Positions 18,898-28,400 of a stretch of 64,000 nucleotides of DNA are shown here, piece after piece. Each line of letters opens with the position of its first letter. Position 1 is the stretch's first letter. This DNA is from Nostocales cyanobacterium LEGE 11386 (lineage in GTDB: Bacteria > Cyanobacteriota > Cyanobacteriia > Cyanobacteriales > Nostocaceae): assembly GCA_015207155.1 (NCBI GenBank), contig JADEXK010000014.1, positions 1 to 64,000 of the forward strand. The letters run 5' to 3'. The position numbers and the translations under genes were made by a program. The notes beneath the pieces are model-generated. The model did no database searches, was not told the DNA's origin, and saw only the letters and a program-made list of their open reading frames with translations.

Positions 18898-20290
18898 TGT
18901 TTAAGACTGACTCTAATTTTAAGTTGCAAACATAAAATATGTAGTGCATGACTTGATTGACAAGAGTCTCCATCGTATAACGGCTGATTGAAGGCTCAGA
19001 AAACACAAAGTTTAACAGCATTTTTCCTTGAAAAGTTGAGACATGGGTAATAAACATACCTGCGTACAAAGCATGAGAGCCAACAAAACTGATTTCTTCT
19101 AGTTCAAATTCACCATAAACACTAGGGATATTGACTCTGCCAGCATTAGATACAGATACTGTAGCAGCTACTTGCTGAGGATAAGCCAAACAAAAATTTA
19201 TGAAATGCCGGGCAACCAAAATCATCTTAAAAATATCACCACGCTTGATGCTAGTTTCCAGATTTTGCTTTACCTCCCGAGCTAAACCCCAGAAAGACTT
19301 GTTTGTTTGTATGGTATAAAAACTCATAATAGATGAACCCAATACAGCCATATGCTCATTACTAATTATCGGTTCTAAATGTCTCCTCAAATCAATATAA
19401 GATAGGCAGTTTACTCTGAAATTTTTACTACTATCTTGATTAAATTTGCTAGCGACTGTAAACATCATGGCAGCACATAAAGCACTGTTGACAGTTGTAT
19501 GTTCTTGCCGACAACGATGAATGAATTGTTGAGTTAACTCTTGATCAAGTGTCCTGTGAATAATATCGCATCGACGCTGTGCAATGGGTGCATACTTTTC
19601 AAAACCTAATGTTTGTGGACGATGCCAAAGTTTTTGCAACGCCACTTGCAAGAAAAATAGTGTGCTAACTATCTTACCTTTTAACCCTTGTGTCCACGGT
19701 GGTAGTAGTTCTTCTACAGGGGGAAGTGGAAACAAGCTACCAACTGGATTAATCATGCCATCAGAGACAATTTGCTGACAGTAAGTTAATATTTCTGAAT
19801 GCAGCTGGATGGATGATAATCCATCTCCAACCGCATGGTGTCCTGTAACAATCAGATAATTGACATGGCTGTTGCTCTGGAGATGAACCAACACTGCTCG
19901 TAGCAGACATTTACTACTATCGATTTCCTGGTTCATTTCTTCACTAACGACTTCTTGCCACTGCTCCTCATTTGCCTTTTTCACAACACGCAAAGCAATC
20001 TTTGCTGTTCCTTCAGTTTGAAAGCAGAGACTATTTCTCGAACGGACAATCCGAGAATTAAGTCGAGGGTGACGACGCTGAATCATATCTAGAGCCGGTC
20101 TGAGAATTTCTGCACTGAGAGGTCCTTTAATGCGGCTGATAGTTACTATGTTCCAGGTTTTAGCACGACTATTTAAGTTTTCCATAACCTGCTCAATGCA
20201 TCCCAGGTTTCTGTTATTAATCATGTTCTCTATCAAGTCCTTATCCAGATAATCCTCAGTTAGCATGTATTGACAAATTCTAGTCAACAC
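18890..20290 (-). CDS. Condensation-superfamily acyltransferase, copy A
   Basis: This 466-aa paralogue of the downstream gene carries the same HHAVGDG catalytic motif and an identical stretch of roughly residues 50-275. The N-terminal ~30 residues and the C-terminal half differ (FNQDSSKNFRVNCLSYIDLR against VNKGNRKPIRLNCLSAIDLR), including the region expected to shape the acceptor tunnel. Two active copies could therefore acylate two positions or use two substrates. The gene follows the PfaD-type gene by 65 bp and its stop overlaps the start of copy B, showing co-translation. Confidence 0.8.
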   Translation of the reverse strand: MLTRICQYMLTEDYLDKDLIENMINNRNLGCIEQVMENLNSRAKTWNIVTISRIKGPLSAEILRPALDMIQRRHPRLNSRIVRSRNSLCFQTEGTAKIALRVVKKANEEQWQEVVSEEMNQEIDSSKCLLRAVLVHLQSNSHVNYLIVTGHHAVGDGLSSIQLHSEILTYCQQIVSDGMINPVGSLFPLPPVEELLPPWTQGLKGKIVSTLFFLQVALQKLWHRPQTLGFEKYAPIAQRRCDIIHRTLDQELTQQFIHRCRQEHTTVNSALCAAMMFTVASKFNQDSSKNFRVNCLSYIDLRRHLEPIISNEHMAVLGSSIMSFYTIQTNKSFWGLAREVKQNLETSIKRGDIFKMILVARHFINFCLAYPQQVAATVSVSNAGRVNIPSVYGEFELEEISFVGSHALYAGMFITHVSTFQGKMLLNFVFSEPSISRYTMETLVNQVMHYIFYVCNLKLESVLNNA

Positions 20291-20355
20291 TAACTTATGG
20301 TTTTTTTGATTAAATTAGGAAATGAGAGGCTGTCACGCATCAGCAAAATTTGGAC

Positions 20356-22023
20356 TTAAAAATTAGTAGAAATGACTGGATGATATTGACTATAAAAATT
20401 GGGAAATTGTAAGCCTTGAATTTGCAAACTTTGTAACCGATATAGATATGCGGCTCCTGTCATGATATGATGCGCGACATCAACTACTTTGCGATTATTT
20501 AAGTCTGCTAAATAGGAACCTTTGATCCAGTTATTGAAGCTTCCCATGGCGGGACCACACCAAATTTGATAATCTATTTCCCGACCTTTTTCACCAGAGT
20601 TAGACCAGCGAGAAGATAATCCAAGATACCAGCGAAAAATTAGCGCCATTTTCAACTTGGGATTTTTGGCTGCTTGGTTTAATTTATCGGGATTGCGTTG
20701 AGATAAGTAATTAACTGTTTCCTGCCAAACCGCTTCTAGGTCAGTTCTGAAAACTTGTTTTTCTAGTTTCTCTCTTTCTGCAACGGGGATGTCTTCAATT
20801 GAATCATAGTTTTTGTATAACTCAAACAATTTTTGTGCCCGGAGAGGAAAAAGAGTTCCTCTTTTAAGAACTTGCAGTTTTACTCCCATTTCAAACATAT
20901 CTGCGGCTGGAGCCATCATGACATCAGCCATCTCTGCTTGAGCCAGTAATTGTTTGGTATGTTGTGAAGTTCCAGCCTCAATACAGGATTGGTTAATGGA
21001 GCCAGTCACAACATAAGCAGCACCCATCATAAAAGCACCTAAAGCTGATTGTGGAGTGGCAATTCCTCCTGCAACTCCAATTCTGACTGGTGTGGCGTAA
21101 CTATATTTGCTTTGAATTTGGTCTCGTAATTCCAGAATCGATGGTAACAGACAAATTAGAGGACGATTATCTGTGTGACCACCAGAATCTGCTTCCACAG
21201 TGATATCATCAGCCATAGGAATTTTTTCGGCTAGAGTTGCCTGTAATTCACTGATGAAACCTTTTTCTACTAATTGTTTCAGAATTTTAGCGGGAGCAGG
21301 TTGTAAAAATTTTGTTGCCACTTCTCTTCTAGAAACTTTGGCAATGACTTTATTTTTAATTTCAATTTGATTGGCTGAATTCACATCTAGCCCTGCAGCC
21401 CGGTAGTAAACAATGTTGTCAGTCAAATCCAAGAAGGCGGATGCTTCTATTGTTCTAACTTGATATTTAAGATATAAGTCAACAACACCGCGTTCAACAG
21501 CAGGTTCACTGGGACTGTGGAGTAAGTTAAAAGCATAAGGGCCTTGAGGTAGGGCTTGCTGAATACGGTTAATGGCTGCTTCAACACGAGAAGGATGTAA
21601 ACCTCCAGCACCAAATGAACTCAAAATTTTCTCTTTTCCGAGGGCAATTACTAGTTCTTCAGAAGCAATACCATGAGCCATTGCACCAGTGGTGTAGGCA
21701 TATTTTACATTGTGAAAATCCAGGAAAGTGGGATCACCTAGCTGTTGTATTTTCATAGCTGGAACAGCTATAAGCAGTTCCATTTGTCCTGTTTTGCCAT
21801 TATTATCATGAATCCAATGGCCTTCTTGCGTGACACCAATATGCCCTTGATATCTGATAATATAGCAAGCTTTACTTAAGTTATTTAGCTTAGATTTAAT
21901 CCCCTCTTCATCAAAAGATACAGTATCTAAAGCACCTTGCCAAACTTGATGAGGACTAACACAAAAATCTGATATTTTTAGGCGATTAGTGTGTTGATTA
22001 TTCAGAATATTATTTGTGAGCAT
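20356..22023 (-). CDS. PfaD-family enoyl reductase
   Basis: This 555-aa protein matches PfaD/trans-acting enoyl reductases of PUFA synthases and related PKS. It is a flavin TIM barrel with VRTIEASAFLDLTDNIVYYR, AGGIATPQSALGAFMMGAAY (FMN phosphate region), EADSGGHTDNRP and a C-terminal IWCGPAMGSFNNW. It reduces the enoyl double bond of carrier-bound intermediates in trans with NAD(P)H. The megasynthase at 25455-32489 has no ER domain, so this gene supplies the missing activity. It sits 49 bp after the KS/AT gene in the same operon. Confidence 0.9.
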   Translation of the reverse strand: MLTNNILNNQHTNRLKISDFCVSPHQVWQGALDTVSFDEEGIKSKLNNLSKACYIIRYQGHIGVTQEGHWIHDNNGKTGQMELLIAVPAMKIQQLGDPTFLDFHNVKYAYTTGAMAHGIASEELVIALGKEKILSSFGAGGLHPSRVEAAINRIQQALPQGPYAFNLLHSPSEPAVERGVVDLYLKYQVRTIEASAFLDLTDNIVYYRAAGLDVNSANQIEIKNKVIAKVSRREVATKFLQPAPAKILKQLVEKGFISELQATLAEKIPMADDITVEADSGGHTDNRPLICLLPSILELRDQIQSKYSYATPVRIGVAGGIATPQSALGAFMMGAAYVVTGSINQSCIEAGTSQHTKQLLAQAEMADVMMAPAADMFEMGVKLQVLKRGTLFPLRAQKLFELYKNYDSIEDIPVAEREKLEKQVFRTDLEAVWQETVNYLSQRNPDKLNQAAKNPKLKMALIFRWYLGLSSRWSNSGEKGREIDYQIWCGPAMGSFNNWIKGSYLADLNNRKVVDVAHHIMTGAAYLYRLQSLQIQGLQFPNFYSQYHPVISTNF

Positions 22024-22072
22024 CAGAATTTTAGCCTTTTAATTACAAGAAATTTCCCAGCGATCGCAGAAC

Positions 22073-25000
22073 TTAATTACACTCATCAGTTAAATTATTT
22101 GCCTCGTCAAATAATTTTTGGTACAACGCTAGCTGTTGCTGAATTATGGCGCTGATTTGATGTAGTGATTCTTGTCTTGCCTGCAATAAAACAGCGTGGG
22201 CTGCGGTCATTCGGGAAACATTCTCATTCAGCTTTTGATAGTAAGGACTACGTAAATTAGGTAGTTGATTTTCGTGAATAAAGCTGTCATTTATATAGCT
22301 AGGAAGTAACGAGTGTTGATAACTTTCTTGTGCGGGAGGAGAAATATTATCTTGTAATTTTTCTTCTGGTTTAGTACTGCGATCGCATAGCAAAACTGGA
22401 CAAGTATTACTACTATCATCAAAATAAATATTTTTGGGCAATGTTTCGGCGATTAAAGTCTTCATCATACCTTTTGGCTCACTTGTAATGAGGTTTTGGC
22501 TTACAGAACACAGTGGTTTTTTAAATTCACTAACTTGCAGTAACTCATACTGCTGATTAGGAGCATTTACCAGTAAGTTAGAAAATTTATTATTGAAGAT
22601 TTCTTGGTTTTTTCTACTCACAAATATGCCATCATTTTTATTACTGCCTAAGGTGATAGTTTTCAGTAAAACTTGATTTTGGCTAGAATTTGTAGGCATG
22701 GGCGCATACAGTGGCGATAAATCTATCTCAACTCGATGACTTAGCAGCTTTGCTAAAGCTCTGATAATAGAAGTATGATCTTCCACCCCTCTTCTATTTA
22801 GAGATACTGTGAAGTGTGTTTTGTCTTGGAGAATTTTACTAATCCATCGCGAACAGTTACTACCAATACCTACTTCGATAAATATTCTCAAGCCATCGTT
22901 GTAGACACGGTTTACTAACTGAGGAAAATTAAGTTCTTGACAAAGAGTTTGGGCAATATTGTGACCAATAGCATGACTTTCGAGGGTAATAGGTTGGTAT
23001 TCTGCTGCGGAATAAAAAACAGTTTTTGGCAGGTCTTGAATAGGTAGAGTGTTGATTTTAGCTAGTTCATCGTACTCAGAGCGCATTGGCTCACAATGAA
23101 TTACATGGTTAATGGGGGTATGGTAAGCATGACAATCAAGAGTTTCAATTACTCGCTGACAAGCCTGTGTGTCACCAGCAATTACAACTTCTTCTGGCGT
23201 ATTGATCAGAGTTATATAGACGCGCTTTTCTTGTTTGATAGCTTCCCTAACCTGGGATAGTGGACACAAGAGAACATAGTTGCTCCAAAAATTATCATCT
23301 TGATGATTCTTTGCTGGTAATCCCCAATACTCACGCACAGCGTGTTTAGGGCCAGACAGTCGTGTTTTAAATAGAGATGATGAATTTAAGCCTTCACTGC
23401 TGTGCTTAAAACCAGTCCAGACTCCCTGAGCAAACATCATACTAATTTCGCCCAGACTATATCCAAAAGCACAGTTGGGTTTTACTTGAAAGTAATCTCT
23501 GAGAATTGCAGTCATGAATCCGGCAATGCCCACTTCAGCTTCGAGCATTGTTAATGGATCATTAATCAATTGGTGTTCTAATACTTCTAGTTGCTTTGTG
23601 GAGAATTTTTTTAAGCTTCTAGGATAGAGAAGTTTCTCGATATTAGCAACACGGGTGTAAACACTCTTAATTACTAAGTCATCGTAAATATGGGGAAACA
23701 AGCGGAAAAGATTTCGTGCTATGCCAATATAAGAATTGAAAGAACCAGGGTAAACGAAAGCAACCTCAGATTGTTTACCTAGTGGTTTAGCTGTGAAATA
23801 GCTACCTACTGGCGTTTGCCAGTCTTTGCCTGTTTCAAAGGCAACATTAACACCTTGGAGAGCGCGCTGAATTTCTCGTGTTAATTCATCTTGATTGCGT
23901 GCGAAAATAGCCAGTGCGTAAGTTGCCTTTTGATGCTTTTGAAAAGCTGTAAAAGTTTGGCTGGCAGCAGCAGCAAGGGAAGAGCAATCAAGGATAGTTT
24001 GTTGTAAAGCATGGATCTGCTCTAATAAACTAGAACGATCATCAGCTGCGATCGCAAATAAATAATAAGGTATTTGCTGTAGGTAATTGTTGCTATATTT
24101 TTTCTGACCTGGTTCCTCTGACAAAATTAAATGTGCGTAACTCCCATCTACCTCCATGCCATTAACAGCAGCTATTCTTTTAGTAGCTCCTGGTTCTAAA
24201 AACCAAGGTTTTGATTCCGCAGCAACATAAAATGGACTATCCTGCCAAATCTCTGGCATTTTGGGACTAGACCACTGGGGAACCACGGGTATATAGCGGC
24301 GATACAAACAGAGTGCTGTTTTAATTAAACTAATCAACCCCGATACCGCATAGGTATGACCGATATTAGCTTTGGCACTGCCGATAGCACAACTGAGTTT
24401 TGGTTGAGAAGTCCGATAAGCTTGGAGCAAACCCTGAATTTCTGACTCATCTTGTGATTGAATCCCACTGCCAATAACTTCTAAATAGTTAACATCTGTT
24501 GGTTTGATATCTGCCAATACAAACGCCTGTTGACAAGCTTGCGTTACTGCTGCCGCATTTAGGTCAGTGGGAATTGAGTTAACTTGAGATTTGGCATTTT
24601 CTACAAGACTGAGCGCGTCAATTACTGCATATATGCGACTGCTATCTTGGGTTGCTGTTTCATGGAGCTTCAAGACTACAGCACCTGCACCCTCACCTAT
24701 CATCCAGCCATTAACGTTTTGGTCGTAACTGAGGGTATTCACGCCTGTGTTGACTGCTGACATTTGATTTCGCAGTAACACACTTGCACTATCTCCAGCT
24801 AGTTCGACCGCACCAACCAAAACAGCATCGACTTCTTTGATGGCAAGTAGTTTTTGTGCCAAATCCAAGGCTTTGAAAACAGAATTTTGTTCGGCCGTTA
24901 GTGTTAATGTAAGTCCAGCAAAATTCCACAGTTTAGAAACATAATTAGCCAGTCTGTTTTCGATGTATGGGGATTCAAGTTGCATACTTCCCTGAAATTC

Positions 25001-25408
25001 AGGAAAAGCAAGTTCTGTGGCACTAACGATCACTACGGCAATTCTTGAGCCTGGATGAAGACCCGCATCTTGCAAAGCATGATCAGCTACCTGAAGCATC
25101 AAAAGTTCTTGAGGATTAAATTTGTCCACTGCTTCTGGTGGAATTTGCAATCGTAAAGCATCAATTGCAAAATCTTTAATATATGCTCCTAATGGCGCTT
25201 TACTACTGGTAAAACCATATTTTGTGAGTAGCTGTTCTTGCTTTTCTATGCCTTGCCATCGTTGAGCAGGAAGAGGAATAAAGTGTTGATTTCCTTCATA
25301 GATGCTGTGTTCAAAACTATCTAATCCATTGCAGTTACCACCTAAATAGCAATCCATTCCTACAATCGCTATTTTCGGTATTTTATTTTGTTTTAAGTCT
25401 TCCATCAC
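22073..25408 (-). CDS. PfaB/HglC-like protein: KS-like (chain-length-factor type) plus acyltransferase
   Basis: The 1111-aa protein starts with a ketosynthase-fold domain (about 10-430). The nucleophile segment reads LTAEQNSVFKALD, so the catalytic Cys is missing, and the first His motif is replaced by EVIGSGIQSQDESE. The GSAKANIGHT loop is kept. This is the pattern of an inactive, chain-length-factor-like KS. A malonyl/acyl transferase domain follows (about 555-880) with the Ser motif GYSLGE near 650 and a His in CHAYHTPINHVIH. The ~200-residue tail is unrecognised and coiled-coil-like at its end. It is probably a partner of the PfaA-like synthase, as PfaB is in PUFA synthases. Confidence 0.85.
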   Translation of the reverse strand: MMEDLKQNKIPKIAIVGMDCYLGGNCNGLDSFEHSIYEGNQHFIPLPAQRWQGIEKQEQLLTKYGFTSSKAPLGAYIKDFAIDALRLQIPPEAVDKFNPQELLMLQVADHALQDAGLHPGSRIAVVIVSATELAFPEFQGSMQLESPYIENRLANYVSKLWNFAGLTLTLTAEQNSVFKALDLAQKLLAIKEVDAVLVGAVELAGDSASVLLRNQMSAVNTGVNTLSYDQNVNGWMIGEGAGAVVLKLHETATQDSSRIYAVIDALSLVENAKSQVNSIPTDLNAAAVTQACQQAFVLADIKPTDVNYLEVIGSGIQSQDESEIQGLLQAYRTSQPKLSCAIGSAKANIGHTYAVSGLISLIKTALCLYRRYIPVVPQWSSPKMPEIWQDSPFYVAAESKPWFLEPGATKRIAAVNGMEVDGSYAHLILSEEPGQKKYSNNYLQQIPYYLFAIAADDRSSLLEQIHALQQTILDCSSLAAAASQTFTAFQKHQKATYALAIFARNQDELTREIQRALQGVNVAFETGKDWQTPVGSYFTAKPLGKQSEVAFVYPGSFNSYIGIARNLFRLFPHIYDDLVIKSVYTRVANIEKLLYPRSLKKFSTKQLEVLEHQLINDPLTMLEAEVGIAGFMTAILRDYFQVKPNCAFGYSLGEISMMFAQGVWTGFKHSSEGLNSSSLFKTRLSGPKHAVREYWGLPAKNHQDDNFWSNYVLLCPLSQVREAIKQEKRVYITLINTPEEVVIAGDTQACQRVIETLDCHAYHTPINHVIHCEPMRSEYDELAKINTLPIQDLPKTVFYSAAEYQPITLESHAIGHNIAQTLCQELNFPQLVNRVYNDGLRIFIEVGIGSNCSRWISKILQDKTHFTVSLNRRGVEDHTSIIRALAKLLSHRVEIDLSPLYAPMPTNSSQNQVLLKTITLGSNKNDGIFVSRKNQEIFNNKFSNLLVNAPNQQYELLQVSEFKKPLCSVSQNLITSEPKGMMKTLIAETLPKNIYFDDSSNTCPVLLCDRSTKPEEKLQDNISPPAQESYQHSLLPSYINDSFIHENQLPNLRSPYYQKLNENVSRMTAAHAVLLQARQESLHQISAIIQQQLALYQKLFDEANNLTDECN

Positions 25409-25454
25409 CGAACTCCTAAAACTATTGTCTAAATTTTTAGTTGCAAATGCTTAT

Positions 25455-28400
25455 TTACTTTTTCCCTAACTCCTTTGGCAAAATTGTGCCTTTGGCTCCA
25501 ATTATATGGGAATATATATACCCTTGTTGATTGTGTGTTATGACATCAGCAACTACTGCCAAGTCTGTTTTTGATTTAATTTCACAAGAAATGTAGAATG
25601 TTTCATCAAACGGTATAGGTGCAAACTGTTTTACATTTTGTAATTCTGAAGGTAAACAACCTACTTGATGAAAATATTGAGTCCAAATCCACAGTGACTG
25701 TATCTGAACATCGAAAATGTAAGGATTGAATGTTTGAACTGGGAATTGTCCTTGTTGTCTTAATTCTAAACTGGGCAAAAAGCATTCTACGGTTATCTTG
25801 TTAGGACTCATATTTAAAATTGTTTTCACGCCTTGAAAACTAGTCCCATGAAACAAGCTTGATGTCCCATTTTGATAATATGACTTACTAAGATTAGGGA
25901 TGGCTATTTCTTGATTGAATCCTGCATAATTGGGGGGAATTAATGTTTGACGTTGTAGCTGGATATGACAGCTAAAATGATACCGAGTTTTTCCTAAATT
26001 TTTACTCCATATTTGAGCCTTCAAATCAATTTGATTAGCATCATTTTTACCAATTTCTGTCAAATCTAAACTGTATTCATTTGCTTGATTACCATCAAAG
26101 ATAATTCCCTTCAAAACCTTGAAATTTGAGCAACTGAAGAACTTGTAACCAGGATGGAGTTGTTCACAGGTATTAGCAATCCAAGCTACCGCACAAGTAG
26201 CTGGGAGAACTGGATTGCCGACAATCACATGGTCGGATAAAAATGGGTTTGCTGATAATGTTAATCGTCGCTGGATACGAAAGCTGTTTAATTCTGGGTT
26301 TAATGCTGTTGGTACATATACAAGCGGACTACCAATCACCACTTGTGCAGTATCGTGATTTGCTCTATCTAGTTCATCAACTAACATCTGTGCCCCAATT
26401 TCCAGGGGAATTGTCTCGATATTGCGTTCAGCAAAAGCTTTTTTTAATTCTGGAGATACCATCCCACTGTCCCAAGGACCCCAATTAATTGCTACTACAT
26501 GACAATGAGGATGGTTGAGTTTGAAGAGATGGGCTGATTTGTTGAGAATTTCGTTAGCGATCGCATAATCTGACTGTCCCACATTTCCGTAGAAACCAGC
26601 CACAGAGGAAAATAGAACTAAACATTGCAGTTGGCTGGGTGGTACACATCGCAGCAGGTTTTCTAAGCCTTTAACTTTAGCAGCGTAAACCGTTTCAAAA
26701 TCTTTGACTGATTTTCTCTCAATCCGCTTATCAGCTAGATTCCCCGCTCCGTGAATAATGCCTGTAATTGCGCCTAAACGCTCAACTGCACTAGCAACTT
26801 GCTCAACCAGAGTAATTGTATCGGTGACATCCACACTCAAGTATTCGGCTTGTCCACCCGCCTGCTCAATGGCTTGTAAGGTAGCAGCAATTTCCCGCCT
26901 AGATGCAATAGCTTGAAACTTTTTCTGCACCATTGCAGGTGTGGGCTTGTCTCCTTTAGCGACAAAATCCTCCATAATGCGCTTTTTCAATTCCGCTTCA
27001 CCAACGTAGCCTTCAGCCCACACAGGCTCTGGCTCGGCGGCGGAACGACCCAGGAGAATAAATTTGCATTGATAACGCTGTGCTAGTTTAATCACACACT
27101 CAGCCGTTATCCCTTTTGCACCACCACTAACAAGAAATACTTGGGATTGGGGATGGGGGATTGAGGATTGAGAACTAAAAATTTCCCCTAATTCTGGTTC
27201 ACACACTAAAGTTGTGCGTCCTTGTGAACTGTATCCCACTTCCACAACTAATTTATTAGGGTCGTGAAGTTCAGCAAGGATATGCTGTACCGATGTTTGA
27301 GCATCTAAATCAGGACTGAGGTCAAGCGCTCGACAAAATACAGGTTCCCATTCCTGGTTTAAAGTTTTAGTGAGTCCGAACAGTCCACTGCTAATCGCAC
27401 CAAAGTTAGTTTTTTGTCCTAATCCGAATTCGCCATCAAGACGAGCCACTGTGAGAAAACAACTATGTCCTTGATTAGCTGCTTGATTCAGAGACCCTTT
27501 GAGATATTTAGCGATCAGAAAGACGTGGCGCAAAATAGCTTTTTCGCTTTCTAGAAAGCAGACACCATGACTTGTCTCTTCGACGCTGGGAGGATTCAGG
27601 TGGATAAAGGCGGCGATCGCCCCATATTCAGTCGCGATCGCTGCTAACTGTTGTTGCAAATGCTCCTCGCTCAAATCTTCCAACACCACACGATTGATGT
27701 CTTCCGGTAAAGATGACTGTTGACCAATCAAGCTTGGGGGAAAACTCAAAACCACGATTTTCCAGCCGCGCTTAATCAAAGTTTCTGCTAATTTCGTAGT
27801 GGTGAGGGTACCATCATCGGTCAGCAAGGCAATATGCTGTGCAGGTAAGGTGAAATCTAAAATATCGGGTTCAGGAAGAAACTTGAGTCTGATGGGACTG
27901 CGGCGAATTAAGGATTGGGGGAGAGGAAAATCCTCCCCCTGCTGTTGTTTGGTTTCAGGTGGCTGATTTTGTAGAGACGTTACTTGTTGTGTCTCTATGG
28001 ATAGCATTTTTTTTTCAGCCACTTCCGTTTGCTGTTGAATGTACTCAACTATTTGTCCCAGGGTACGCTGTTGACCCAGTTCCTCGGGATTCGGTTGGGG
28101 CAAATCGGGATAGATTTCTAATAATGCTCCCAAAATCTCCACACGTTTAATGGAATCAATCCCCAAATCAGCTTCAATATCCATTGACAGCTCTAACATT
28201 TCGCTGGGGTAGCCTGTTTTATCGCTGACAACGGAGAGCAAAGTTTGACTGAGGTTGCCTAAATCAATGGAGGGAACAGGGGGAGATGTAGATGCGATCG
28301 CCTCTTCTTCCGGGGTTGTTGAGCTTTCTTCTTCCTGGTCTTCTAATACTTCATTTATGGTTGCGGGTACTGCTGAGTTTTCTGGAGCCAAAGTCCTGAT

